From positions 1,122,001 to 1,186,000 of the forward strand of contig NZ_CP122960.1 of the NCBI RefSeq assembly GCF_029854195.1: a stretch of DNA of 64,000 nt. Reading direction: 5' to 3'. Below are positions 8,760-17,409 of this stretch, piece after piece. The position numbers and the translations under genes were made by a program. This DNA comes from Amylibacter sp. IMCC11727. GTDB lineage: Bacteria; Pseudomonadota; Alphaproteobacteria; Rhodobacterales; Rhodobacteraceae. Every line of letters starts with the position of its first letter. Position 1 is the stretch's first letter. Below the pieces are notes generated by a model that saw only the letters and a list, made by a program, of their open reading frames with translations, was not told where the DNA came from and did no database searches.

Positions 8760-8878
8760 GGTTCCTCCCAGATGAATGTCGATGAGGAAGGATACCCTAA
8801 GTACAGAATCCCTCGCTGGCAGAGAGTGTAGCCAATAACCTTAGGGAATCTAGAGCTTATTGAGTGTCATAAATTAAA

Positions 8879-11341
8879 TTAATTGCGTGGCTTAACCCGC
8901 CGCGTGGGTTCCGCCTGTGTCGGGTCTTCGGGCCACGGGTGGCGGGGATAGCGCCCGCGCATGTCTTTGCGCACGTCTGCATAACTGGTTGACCAGAAAT
9001 TCGGTAAATCAGCGGTGGTTTGCACGGGACGGCGCGCAGGAGACAAAAGTTCAATCAACAACGGCAAGCGTTTAGGCCCAGCTGTGGGATGAGTGGTCAT
9101 GCCAAAGAGTTCTTGCAACCGCACTGCAATTTTAGGTTGGGCCGCGCCATAATCAATCGGCAGTTTTGTTCCTGTCGGGGCTGTGATGCTTGCAGGGGCC
9201 AGTTGGTCGAGGGTTTGTTGTGCCTCCCAAGACAAGATGTTGCGCAGGATGGTCAGCAGGTCGAGCTTTTTCAGGCCGTCAGGGGCACGAATTCCTGTCA
9301 AATGCGGCTCGAGCCAATCGGTCAGTGTTTCAAGAAGCGCCGTATCGGAAAAATCTGGCAAAGCGTGGTCTTGCGCGCGCAGCCATTCAACGCGAGCGCG
9401 AAACAAAGTTGCGGCATCGGACCAAGGAAGACATTGCAACCCCAAGTCACGGATGCCGTCGCACATGGCGGCGTTTGACGCGTCGGGGGGACAGTCTTTC
9501 CAGTTTTGATCATCCAGCACCAACTGCCCAAACTGTGTGCGTTTGCGCGTCAGCACGCGGCGGTCCCTTTTGGACCATTCACAGATATTCACGTCTTCGA
9601 ATTGATCGCCGTATACATTGGCGAGTTCGGCCTGCGTGATTGGCAAAGCGGCGCGAACCTTTGCTTCGCGCGCGTCCCCATCAAGATTCGTGGCAATGAT
9701 TAGGCGGTTTGCCCCCGTGGGATCGTCGTCTCGAAAAACCGCACCTTTGCCACCAGACAATACAAATCGAGGCGCATCCCCTTTGCGCCGCAGCCCGATA
9801 CGGTCAGGATAGGCAAGCGCAAGGGTTTCAGCGAGCGAGAGGCTGGACGGTGTGTGTTTCAGGCGTTTGGCTTCGTGTTTGATTGATTTGATTGTGCCCG
9901 CGTTGGTTTTGAACGGCCGTGTATTTGCAAAGGCGTGCGGGTCTTTGAGCGCTTCCAGTCGTAAGCTAAGATCGCTTGGCGCGGTGCGCGGCAGAGGATC
10001 GCGAGACTCGATTAACGCTGCCAGCAGCGGTGCATCCGGCCCGCCGTGTTCTAACATATGGGCAAGCCGCGGATGCAACGGGTGACGCGCCAGTGCGGTT
10101 CCATGCGGAGTAATGCGATTGTCAGCATCCAGCGCACCAAGGGACCGCAGCAACGCTTGGGCCTGCGCCACGTCTGCGTCACGCGGGTGATCGAGAAACG
10201 GCAGAGTCTGTGGGTCCGATGTGCCCCATGCGGCCAGTTCAAGGATCAGACTGGCGATATCCGCAGACAGAATTTCGGGCAAAGGGAAGGGGGCCAAGCC
10301 GCCTTCTTCGCCTTTGGTCCAAAGCTTGTAGCAAATGCCCTGTGCCACACGACCTGCGCGGCCCATACGCTGTGTGGCTTCGGCCTTGGTGACGCGGTCC
10401 GTGATCAGGCGCGACATGCCTGAGCCTGCATCAAATCGCGCGCGCCGTGCGCGGCCCCCATCCACCACAACGCGTACGTCTTGGATCGTCAGGGACGTTT
10501 CCGCGATGGAGGTGGCCAGCACAACTTTGCGGCCCTGTTTTTCAGGCAACACCGCGCGGCGTTGTTCAGCAAACGGCAAACCACCGTAAAGAGGGCGAAG
10601 AATGCAATCGGCGGGCAGGGCGTTTTGCAACACTGCTTCAGTGCGGCGGATTTCCCCTTCACCTGGCAAAAAGGCGAGAATGCCGCCTGTGGTTTCCTTT
10701 GCAGCTTGGGCGATCAGGTCGGCCATCGCGTTTTCAAACCGCGGTCCATGTGTGTTGGGTTTCGCCCAAGGTTTTGGCAGGTGGCGCGACTCCACGGGAA
10801 AAGAGCGCCCTTCTGATGTGACCATGGGCGCATCGCCGATGAGTTTTGCGACAGGCGCAGCGTCGAGCGTGGCGGACATAACAATCAGATGAAGGTCGGG
10901 GCGCAATGCCTCGCGGACTTCTAGTGTAAAGGCCAAACCTGTGTCTGATTGCAGGCTGCGTTCGTGAAATTCATCAAAGATGATGCAACCAATCCCCGTA
11001 AGTTCAGGATCGGATTGAATCATACGGGTCAGAATACCTTCGGTAATCACCTCGATTCGAGTTTCGGGCGATGATTTGCTGTCCCCGCGCATCCGATAAC
11101 CCACGGTTTGACCTGCTGTTTCACCCAATGTTTCCGCCATGCGTTCCGCCGCAGCGCGTGCTGCAAGGCGGCGAGGTTCCAGCATCAGAATTTTACCGTC
11201 GATAAGGGTCTCTTCGATCAGGAACAGCGGCACGCGGGTGGTTTTACCTGCGCCCGGAGGCGCTTGTAGTACGGCCATTTTGGCTGTGCGCAGGGCATCC
11301 GCCAATGCTGGCAAGGCAGCCTCAATTGGGAGGCCGCTCAT
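8879..11341 (-). CDS. hrpB: ATP-dependent helicase HrpB
   Basis: 820-residue DEAH-box RNA helicase-like protein. Visible motifs in order: Walker A QAPPGAGKTTRVP (about residues 25-37), DEFHERS (motif II), SATLD (motif III), TSIAETSLTI and QRMGRAGRV (motifs V-VI), then the helicase-associated domain and the HrpB-specific C-terminal domain. Length agrees with HrpB. The cellular role is poorly defined. The following gene on the same strand ends six bases upstream of its start, suggesting co-transcription with the DUF3108 gene. Confidence 0.93.
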   Translation of the reverse strand: MSGLPIEAALPALADALRTAKMAVLQAPPGAGKTTRVPLFLIEETLIDGKILMLEPRRLAARAAAERMAETLGETAGQTVGYRMRGDSKSSPETRIEVITEGILTRMIQSDPELTGIGCIIFDEFHERSLQSDTGLAFTLEVREALRPDLHLIVMSATLDAAPVAKLIGDAPMVTSEGRSFPVESRHLPKPWAKPNTHGPRFENAMADLIAQAAKETTGGILAFLPGEGEIRRTEAVLQNALPADCILRPLYGGLPFAEQRRAVLPEKQGRKVVLATSIAETSLTIQDVRVVVDGGRARRARFDAGSGMSRLITDRVTKAEATQRMGRAGRVAQGICYKLWTKGEEGGLAPFPLPEILSADIASLILELAAWGTSDPQTLPFLDHPRDADVAQAQALLRSLGALDADNRITPHGTALARHPLHPRLAHMLEHGGPDAPLLAALIESRDPLPRTAPSDLSLRLEALKDPHAFANTRPFKTNAGTIKSIKHEAKRLKHTPSSLSLAETLALAYPDRIGLRRKGDAPRFVLSGGKGAVFRDDDPTGANRLIIATNLDGDAREAKVRAALPITQAELANVYGDQFEDVNICEWSKRDRRVLTRKRTQFGQLVLDDQNWKDCPPDASNAAMCDGIRDLGLQCLPWSDAATLFRARVEWLRAQDHALPDFSDTALLETLTDWLEPHLTGIRAPDGLKKLDLLTILRNILSWEAQQTLDQLAPASITAPTGTKLPIDYGAAQPKIAVRLQELFGMTTHPTAGPKRLPLLIELLSPARRPVQTTADLPNFWSTSYADVRKDMRGRYPRHPWPEDPTQAEPTRRVKPRN

Positions 11342-11347
11342 AGCGCA

Positions 11348-12058
11348 TCACTTTCGCTTGGCGCGAAGGCTGCCAAAGGTGGTTTGGGTCGTGAACGACA
11401 TAAGGCGAAACGTGTCTGCATCTGTGCGGGTGTACAGCAGCGAGAACGGAAAGTTGACCCTTTCTTGCATATCCTCAGGCGAAAAACCTGCAACGCGTGA
11501 ATAGGTTCCTTTGCAGGTTGCGCTGTTGCCCATGATCGTTGCGGGGGCGAGGGTCAATTTGGACAACCGTCGCCCATCAAACATGTCGATCATCTGGTTA
11601 CACAGGGTTTTGGATGTTTGATCGGAAAACACCGTTGCAGCGGCGGTCAACGGATCAATTACGCCCTTTTGGTCGGCTGGAGTGATGTCATAGGGGCGCT
11701 TTTCACGTTCAGGCAGATAAGAATCAACACTTGGGATGCCATCGGTGATGCGCATTTTGACTTGGCTGTTACGCGATCCTGTTTTTGTTTGTGCGGAATA
11801 TCGGCGCGGTGAATAGGTGCCATTTCGGTGTGTGCCTGCGGATTGGCCCGCATACCCCACATCGCGGATGGTGCGCAACAAACTGGAGGGATTTAAGAGC
11901 CCTGACACCGAAAAGGCAGAGCCGTTAAGGCGGATATCGGTTCGGATATTGCCCGCTTTAATACCAGAAACATACAGGCTGAACTGGTGGACGGTTTGCT
12001 CTGCGTAGACGGGCAAGGCCAAGGTTATGGCGAACAAGGCGGGCAGGACGTGGCGCAT
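11348..12058 (-). CDS. DUF3108-like exported protein
   Basis: About 236 residues when started at ATG 12058, which gives a clear signal peptide (MRHVLPALFAITLALPVYA) and has an AAGAGAG site upstream; the longer TTG frame from 12079 has no such support. The mature protein begins with a beta-rich segment (FSLYVSGIKAGNIRTDIRLN) like DUF3108 proteins, which are exported and of unknown function. It is the gene before hrpB in a two-gene unit. The family call is from overall look only. Confidence 0.65.
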   Translation of the reverse strand: MRHVLPALFAITLALPVYAEQTVHQFSLYVSGIKAGNIRTDIRLNGSAFSVSGLLNPSSLLRTIRDVGYAGQSAGTHRNGTYSPRRYSAQTKTGSRNSQVKMRITDGIPSVDSYLPEREKRPYDITPADQKGVIDPLTAAATVFSDQTSKTLCNQMIDMFDGRRLSKLTLAPATIMGNSATCKGTYSRVAGFSPEDMQERVNFPFSLLYTRTDADTFRLMSFTTQTTFGSLRAKRK

Positions 12059-12186
12059 GTTAGGCTCTCTTTTCGTCAAGTCTGGCTTCCCCCTTGGTTT
12101 AAGATTGATTAAGACTTCGGGGAAGAGTGGCGGCTCGCGATGGGCGATCCTTTGCCATCGTTAGAAAGCGGAGTGAAATCAATAGG

Positions 12187-13173
12187 ATGCAAACAGATCA
12201 AAGCATGGTTGATGCAATCCTTGAGGGCAATCGGCGGATTTTGGCACGCGCGATCACGCTTGTAGAAAGCACACGGGACGATCATCGCGCCCAAGCAGTG
12301 CAGTTGGTGGATGCGCTCGGAAAATCTGGGCGCAGTGCCTTGCGCATTGGTCTGTCTGGTACGCCTGGTGTAGGGAAATCCACGTTTACCGAAAGTTTCG
12401 GCATGATGCTTGTGGAGCAGGGGCTCAAGGTGGCCGTTTTGGCTGTTGACCCGTCTTCGAAACGTTCAGGCGGATCGATTTTGGGGGACAAGACGCGGAT
12501 GGACCGCCTGTCACGCCATCCAAATGCGTTTATTCGACCTAGCCCGTCCAGTGCAGCGCTCGGTGGTGTGGCGCGGCGCACGCGCGAGGCGATTTCGCTG
12601 TGCGAAGCCGCGGGGTTCGATGTGGTGTTGGTGGAAACCGTGGGCGTTGGACAATCCGAGGTGATGGTCGCAGATATGACCGATCTGTTCTTATTGCTGC
12701 TGGCTCCTGCGGGCGGCGATGAATTGCAAGGTGTGAAACGCGGCATCATGGAAATCGCCGATCTGATCCTGATCAACAAAGCGGACGGGGAATTGAAACC
12801 CCAGGCCCTGCGCACCTGTGCGGATTATGCTGGGGCGCTGCGATTGTTGCGTAAACGCGTGCAGGACCCCAAAGAGTTCCCCAAAGCCATGACGATTTCT
12901 GCCCTAGAAGAAGACGGACTGGCACAAGTGTGGTCTGAAATCGAGACACTTGTGAAATGGCGTCGTTCGGAAGGGCATTTTGCAGCGAATCGGGGACGCC
13001 AAGCCAAGGTTTGGTTCGAAGACGAAGTACGCCGTGGGGTTTTGGCTCAGCTGGAGCGGGATGAAACCTTGCAAAAATTGCAAGAAAATCTGCGCAAACA
13101 GGTAGCAGATGGGGTGCTAACACCTGATGCAGCTGCGGCAGATGTGCTTCAGGCGTTGAAATCGCGAAAATAG
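12187..13173 (+). CDS. meaB: Methylmalonyl-CoA mutase-associated GTPase MeaB
   Basis: About 328 residues from ATG 12187 (the in-frame GTG at 12127 has no better site). It is a G3E-type P-loop GTPase with Walker A GTPGVGKSTF, the family motif DPSSKRSGGSILGDKTRM, ETVGVGQSE, and the guanine-specificity NKAD. MeaB protects and reloads the B12-dependent methylmalonyl-CoA mutase, used in propionyl-CoA and ethylmalonyl-CoA routes. The mutase gene is not in this window. It diverges from the DUF3108 gene. Confidence 0.93.
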   Translation: MQTDQSMVDAILEGNRRILARAITLVESTRDDHRAQAVQLVDALGKSGRSALRIGLSGTPGVGKSTFTESFGMMLVEQGLKVAVLAVDPSSKRSGGSILGDKTRMDRLSRHPNAFIRPSPSSAALGGVARRTREAISLCEAAGFDVVLVETVGVGQSEVMVADMTDLFLLLLAPAGGDELQGVKRGIMEIADLILINKADGELKPQALRTCADYAGALRLLRKRVQDPKEFPKAMTISALEEDGLAQVWSEIETLVKWRRSEGHFAANRGRQAKVWFEDEVRRGVLAQLERDETLQKLQENLRKQVADGVLTPDAAAADVLQALKSRK

Positions 13174-13198
13174 AGCGCGATTAGGGGGGCTTGCGCCC

Positions 13199-13227
13199 TT
13201 GACGTATAATTCAATCAGTCCTAAGAA
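13199..13227 (+). promoter_or_regulatory. Probable sigma-70 promoter of rpmB
   Basis: TTGACG (13199-13204) and TAAGAA (13222-13227) are separated by 17 bases. They lie in the gap between meaB and rpmB, about 65 bp before the L28 start. Confidence 0.5.
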
Positions 13228-13291
13228 GCGGCTCGGATTTCAAATGCAAGTGCGGGTTTCATCGCACGGCAAGAGAGTAAGGATATACGCG

Positions 13292-13579
13292 ATGTCTCGT
13301 CGTTGTGAGTTTACAAACAAAGGCCCAATGTCTGGCAACAACGTCAGCCACGCCAAAAACCGGACCCGTCGTCGGTTCCTGCCTAACCTGAACGATGTGA
13401 CGCTGATCAGCGAAACATTGGGTCGGTCTTTCAAATTCCGCATTTCTGCGGCTGCCCTGCGCACTGTTGATCACCGTGGTGGTCTGGACGCGTTCATGGC
13501 GAAAGCAAAAGACTCTGAGCTGTCCGATGCAGCTTTGAAAGTGAAAAAAGATATCGCAAAAGCACAAGCTGCGGCCTAA
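13292..13579 (+). CDS. rpmB: 50S ribosomal protein L28
   Basis: 95 residues beginning MSRRCEFTNKGPMSGNNVSH, the typical start of alphaproteobacterial L28, followed by the conserved RRRFLPNLNDVTLISETLG. The open frame extends upstream to 13199, but ATG 13292 gives the family N-terminus and has an AGAGAGTAAGG site in front. It is a structural component of the large ribosomal subunit. A hairpin terminator follows at 13604. Confidence 0.96.
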   Translation: MSRRCEFTNKGPMSGNNVSHAKNRTRRRFLPNLNDVTLISETLGRSFKFRISAAALRTVDHRGGLDAFMAKAKDSELSDAALKVKKDIAKAQAAA

Positions 13580-13603
13580 CGTCCTCTTGTGATTTTGTCT
13601 TAG

Positions 13604-13634
13604 AAACGGCCTCTTTCAGGGGCCGTTTTCTTTT
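13604..13634 (+). terminator. Intrinsic terminator of rpmB
   Basis: Stem AAACGGCC/GGCCGTTT (13604-13611 with 13621-13628) is followed by TTTTCTTTT. It lies 24 bp after the L28 stop. Confidence 0.8.
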
Positions 13635-13664
13635 GGCATTTCGAAAATAATACAGGTGATAAAA

Positions 13665-14132
13665 ATGCGTATCCTCGCTGCGTTGGGTGCGATTGCTGTG
13701 GCAATTGCGTTGGTGGTTTTTCTGTTCCTTGGCAAAGGGGGGGATGTAGTCAATCCAGAGGAACCGTTCAAAGTTGAAGACGCCTATGCTCGCGCCGTGG
13801 GCGCAAGCGCCATGGCAGGTGCGGCGTATATGGCGATTACCAATCAATCAGGCCAAGATGACGTGTTGATTGCCGCGAAAACAGATGCGTCCGCAATGGC
13901 AGAACTGCACACGCACATCGAAGATGGCGATGGCATCATGATGATGCGCCAGATCGAGGGCGGCATTCAATTGGCCGCTGGCGAAACAGTTGTGATGAAA
14001 CGGGGTGGTGACCACGTGATGCTGATGGGGTTGAATGGTGCGCTTGATGCGGGTCAGACGTTGACCCTCACGCTGACCTTTGAAAAGGCGGGTGAAATTG
14101 TTGTGGACGTGCCTGTCGACAACAACCGTTAA
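13665..14132 (+). CDS. PCuAC-type periplasmic copper chaperone
   Basis: 155 residues from ATG 13665, which has AGGTG upstream (the GTG at 13656 is less likely). An N-terminal membrane anchor or signal (about residues 3-23) is followed by the PCu(A)C domain. The copper-binding H/M set is visible: the ELHTHIED region, several methionines in GIMMMRQ, and HVMLMGL. These proteins hand Cu(I) to cytochrome oxidase Cu(A) sites. It is convergent with and directly abuts tdk, which leaves no room for a terminator. Confidence 0.88.
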   Translation: MRILAALGAIAVAIALVVFLFLGKGGDVVNPEEPFKVEDAYARAVGASAMAGAAYMAITNQSGQDDVLIAAKTDASAMAELHTHIEDGDGIMMMRQIEGGIQLAAGETVVMKRGGDHVMLMGLNGALDAGQTLTLTLTFEKAGEIVVDVPVDNNR

Positions 14133-14720
14133 TTATTGGGGCAGATCGCCCGTTGCTTCGCGCCAATGACGGCGGCACAGGGACACATAAGTTTCGTTGC
14201 CGCCGATTTGAATTTGCGCCCCTTGGGTGATGACATCGCCGTTTTCGTCTTGGCGCACCACCATCGTAGCCTTTTTTCCGCAAAAACAAATCGTGCGCAC
14301 TTCGCGCATTTCATCGGCCATAGCCAGCAATGCAGCCGATCCTGGAAACAGATGGCCCAAAAAATCAACTCGCAGGCCATAACACATGATGGGCACGCCC
14401 AGATCGTCCACAGCGCGGGCCAATTGCCAGACCTGACCCGCTGATAAGAACTGCGCCTCGTCGATAAACACGCAGGTCAGCGTGCTGCTTTTCATACGTT
14501 TTTCGATCATGTCAAACAGATCGCTTGATCCGTCAAATCCGTCAGCCTTGGCGGATATGCCGATGCGAGACCCGATTTCTCCTGCCCCTGCGCGATCGTC
14601 AAAACGGGCCGTAATGAGGTAGGTTTCCATCCCGCGTTCACGGTAGTTATGTGAGGCTTGCAACAACGCTGTGGATTTGCCAGCGTTCATGGTGGAGTAG
14701 TGGAAATAGAGTTTGGCCAT
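14133..14720 (-). CDS. tdk: Thymidine kinase
   Basis: 195-residue type II thymidine kinase that phosphorylates thymidine in the salvage pathway. It shows the P-loop STMNAGKSTALLQ (about residues 9-21), the catalytic CVFIDEAQFLS (Asp-Glu-Ala-Gln) and a zinc-binding lid with two cysteine/histidine groups (TICFCGKKA and SLCRRHW). Length matches the family. It is a single gene; upstream lies a 769-bp region without genes. Confidence 0.95.
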   Translation of the reverse strand: MAKLYFHYSTMNAGKSTALLQASHNYRERGMETYLITARFDDRAGAGEIGSRIGISAKADGFDGSSDLFDMIEKRMKSSTLTCVFIDEAQFLSAGQVWQLARAVDDLGVPIMCYGLRVDFLGHLFPGSAALLAMADEMREVRTICFCGKKATMVVRQDENGDVITQGAQIQIGGNETYVSLCRRHWREATGDLPQ

Positions 14721-15489
14721 GGGGCGACATTGGCGCGAGCAAGGCCGCAGTTCAAGAGATTCGTTTCCGTAGACTCAGCGGTTATGACAGGCAAACGATC
14801 TGGCGTTGAGGCGGCGATTTAATGGATCAAGCCAGAGTGGAACGGTTAAAATTAGAGCAATGTGTGTTTAGAAATTCCGTCTAGAAAAATAAAACCGTTC
14901 GCATAGGTTGTGGCGCCAGATTTGCAAAATGCAAAGATTTTGGCGTCACCTTGCCCTGTTCCCGCTTTGGATGAGTGATGTTGGCGCAGATCATCATCAC
15001 ATTTTGGTTATTAGATCAGGCAATGGAATTTGAGAGTCTAAAAGGGTTTGCCTTGGTCGGCGAAACTGAGTTTTTGTGCGATTGCTTCGCTCGATGTGCT
15101 AGTGAATTTACTGCAAGACGCTGAAATTAAATAATATTAGTGGATGAGTGATTCTGCGGGAAGCAATGTCTCTGTTCAAATGGACGCAATGAAAACACAA
15201 TGTAGAACAAGAATTTGGCGATCTCGTCATGCTTTGAACTTAATTGACCTCAGGTAAGATTTCGAACCCGCCCCAAAATTGGTAAATTCTGCAATCGAAT
15301 GAGGCGCTTGCAACTTTTAGTAGAGGAAATTGGCAATTTAGGATTGCATTCTCTCTGCCGCTGTGGTTTAAAGAGGTATACCGCCAAGTGAACAATCTCA
15401 CAACGGCGCTCCGTCGGCTAGACCTTCGGCTTATCAGAAAATCGCGAAAATGCCGTCAGGCCAATCCGTTTAATGTGGAGCCGTTACCT
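14721..15489. other. 769-bp stretch without a recognisable gene
   Basis: No open frame here looks coding, and base composition is more AT-rich than the neighbouring genes. The clearest structure is an imperfect palindrome at about 14912-14944 with an inner TTTGCA-AAA-TGCAAA and outer CGCCA/TGGCG arms. The right part must hold the promoter of the XRE gene. The length is exceptional for this compact window and could hide a small RNA or a decayed gene. Confidence 0.5.
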
Positions 15490-15831
15490 ATGCCTCATCC
15501 TGTCGATCTTCATGTTGGTACTAAAATCCGTTTGACCCGTGCGTCACGCGGAATCAGCCAACAACAACTCAGCGAAATGCTGAAGATCAGCTTCCAGCAA
15601 TTGCAAAAATACGAACGCGGTATCAACCGCATCAGCGCCAGTCGTCTATGGGAAGTTTCCCAAGCGCTGGGCGTGAAGGTCTCTTACTTCTTTGACGGTG
15701 CAGATGGCGAAGAAGGCCAAGACATCGAAGAGATTTCAACACGCACAATAGAATTGGCAACGCAGATCAATCAAATCCCGAACGAGGCGGTGAAAAACCA
15801 AATCGTTGGATTGATCAAAGCGTGTACCTAA
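15490..15831 (+). CDS. XRE-family helix-turn-helix regulator
   Basis: 113 residues from ATG 15490, chosen for its GGAG site nine bases upstream and the family start MPHPVDLHVGTKIRLTR; the frame is open further up to 15388. One HTH_3 domain occupies residues 10-65 (RASRGISQQQLSEML and FQQLQKYERGINRISASRLW). The C-terminal 45 residues are acidic then helical. It is a DNA-binding regulator whose target is unknown. It is convergent with the LuxR/LuxI-like pair, sharing a strong terminator. Confidence 0.9.
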   Translation: MPHPVDLHVGTKIRLTRASRGISQQQLSEMLKISFQQLQKYERGINRISASRLWEVSQALGVKVSYFFDGADGEEGQDIEEISTRTIELATQINQIPNEAVKNQIVGLIKACT

Positions 15832-15926
15832 CAGTTTTGGCAGGGCCGCCGATGGCCCCGCCGTTGTGACAAGGTTTGTAACGAGTGCTCTGAGGGTAGT
15901 ACGAGTACTGAGTATTGGTGTACCAG

Positions 15927-15964
15927 CCCCGTTTAACAGAAATGTTAAACGGGGTTTGTTTTTT
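15927..15964 (+). terminator. Intrinsic terminator after the XRE gene
   Basis: An 11-bp perfect stem CCCCGTTTAAC/GTTAAACGGGG (15927-15937 and 15944-15954) with a 6-base loop is followed by TTTGTTTTTT. It lies between two convergent transcription units. Confidence 0.9.
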
Positions 15965-15975
15965 CAGGATCACGT

Positions 15976-16677
15976 TTACTGCGCTTCCTTGAGAGTTTTG
16001 ATCACAGCCCCTGCAAAGGTGGTCACACCGTTTTTCTTAGCGATCTTTTTGTGATGTGCGTGCAGAGTTTTCGGGGACAGTCCAAGGGCCGTCGCCATTT
16101 CAGAATTACTTAACTCTGGATGGTCGATTTGCATTTGCAAGATTTTCGCCTGCATTTCAGAAAGAACAGGGTTTTCGCGCGGAACATGGGTCAGCAACTT
16201 GTGGGCGCTGTGCAGTTGTTGGGTCAATTTATCGGCTGCAAGGTACAGAACACCGCCAAGCTCTTCGAAGAGTTTTTGCGTTGGATGCGCCGAAGTTAAA
16301 ATTACAGATGACCGCAAACTGTTTTTGCCCGTAAGCAAGACCACACCGTCAACCATCCCAAATTGTTGGAACAGGCTCTCTACACGTGATGCGTTTTGCA
16401 CATCGCTGTTAGAGCCGGCACGAGCCTCTGCGAAAGTATAGCTTCGCGTCCAGGAGTGAATCGCCTTTGCAATCGGGCAATATTGGTCCAATTGCGCACC
16501 GTAATAGTGCTCAAGAAAACCATTCGCCATCCGTCCTTCCCAGTTTTCGATGTAATCGACATTCCACCGTTGGAACACCAAACCATTGAACCCAAGGCTC
16601 AGGATGATGTCCCGCGTGGTTTCGGGAGTTTCGGATTGCCAAAGCTGTTCAATTAGTGACGCAAAGTTGACACTCAC
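15976..16677 (-). CDS. LuxR-like regulator with atypical ligand pocket
   Basis: 233 residues with an N-terminal autoinducer-binding-like domain (about 10-160) and a C-terminal LuxR-type helix-turn-helix (about 170-233, SNSEMATALGLSPKTLHAHH). Aligned by eye with TraR, the pocket residues W57, D70 and W85 are F54, C67 and F82 here, while Y61 is kept (Y58). The usual RE pair before the HTH is MQ. It probably responds to something other than a normal acyl-homoserine lactone. The GTG start overlaps the stop of the upstream acyltransferase gene as GTGA, so the two are translationally coupled. Confidence 0.8.
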   Translation of the reverse strand: MSVNFASLIEQLWQSETPETTRDIILSLGFNGLVFQRWNVDYIENWEGRMANGFLEHYYGAQLDQYCPIAKAIHSWTRSYTFAEARAGSNSDVQNASRVESLFQQFGMVDGVVLLTGKNSLRSSVILTSAHPTQKLFEELGGVLYLAADKLTQQLHSAHKLLTHVPRENPVLSEMQAKILQMQIDHPELSNSEMATALGLSPKTLHAHHKKIAKKNGVTTFAGAVIKTLKEAQ

Positions 16678-17222
16678 GTATTTTTCCTCGTTTCGTCAAA
16701 GACTTCTGGTACCGCCATGATTGCTTGGCGCAGGGTCACCTCTTCCTGCGGTTCATCACGGTCAATTGTCAAGCGGATAGGGCGGTACGTGTGCCCATCC
16801 AGCTCCAAAGGCTCCTCGCCCGTTTCTTTGCCGCCATAGATCCGCCAAAAACGCATCAGCTTCGGATTTTCCACGATCCCGATAACGTTTTTCAGCCCCA
16901 TCAAATCTGTATAATGACGCGCGCTGTTCATTAGAGCGCGAAAAATCCACGGATTGCGCTCACGGGCGTTTTTCAGGATCGCCATACGTTCCCAAATGAT
17001 AGTGCCACCCTCTGTGCCAGAGACAATACGCATCCGCATTGTCGCGACGGGTTCGCCCTTCCAAAAGGCCAAAAGGTGGGCCGCGCAGAAATCGTTTCCG
17101 TCAAATTCAATCTCTTCGGACTCGCCGCCCTCGGCGACGAAAACTTCGCGCCTGATGTCATATGCTTGCTGCATTTCCTCCATGGTTTTTACCATAGAAA
17201 CAGTTGTTTCCTTCGTTTGCAT
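16674..17222 (-). CDS. LuxI-like GNAT acyltransferase, candidate signal synthase
   Basis: 182-residue protein of the GNAT fold. Several features recall LuxI/OlsB/FeeM-type acyltransferases: R24-x3-F28 (RREVF), E39-x-D41-x-x-D44 (EFDGND), an arginine after the central strand (R63/R65) and W77-E78. The LuxI tryptophan at 34 and the canonical E-x-[ST]-R motif are missing, so it is not a standard AHL synthase. It is translationally coupled to the LuxR-like gene, which suggests that it makes the regulator's ligand. A plain GNAT acetyltransferase remains possible. A good AGGAGAG site precedes ATG 17222. Confidence 0.7.
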   Translation of the reverse strand: MQTKETTVSMVKTMEEMQQAYDIRREVFVAEGGESEEIEFDGNDFCAAHLLAFWKGEPVATMRMRIVSGTEGGTIIWERMAILKNARERNPWIFRALMNSARHYTDLMGLKNVIGIVENPKLMRFWRIYGGKETGEEPLELDGHTYRPIRLTIDRDEPQEEVTLRQAIMAVPEVFDETRKNT

Positions 17223-17353
17223 TATACTCTCCTACGTTGAGCGGTTCTGTAGAGTTAAAGCTAGCGTCTATTTTGGGATTTGGCTCGCATTTGTTTTAAA
17301 TTGTTTACTTTTCTTTAAGGCTTTACAACCTAAAGTTTTAATCAATCATGCGT

Positions 17354-17390
17354 AAAAGCGTCTTGCGGGTAATTCCGCAAAACGCCTTTT
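17354..17390 (-). terminator. Terminator after carB
   Basis: Imperfect stem with arms AAAAGCGTCTTGCGG (17354-17368) and CCGCAAAACGCCTTTT (17375-17390) and a 6-base loop. On the minus strand T residues follow it. It insulates the LuxI-like gene, whose own promoter must lie in 17223-17350, from carB. Confidence 0.7.
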
Positions 17391-17409
17391 ATTGTACTTT
17401 TTCAGTAGG

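Noticed and set aside
16674..17222. Calling the gene a standard luxI
   Set aside because: The canonical tryptophan and the ExSR motif are missing, so it is described as LuxI-like GNAT instead.
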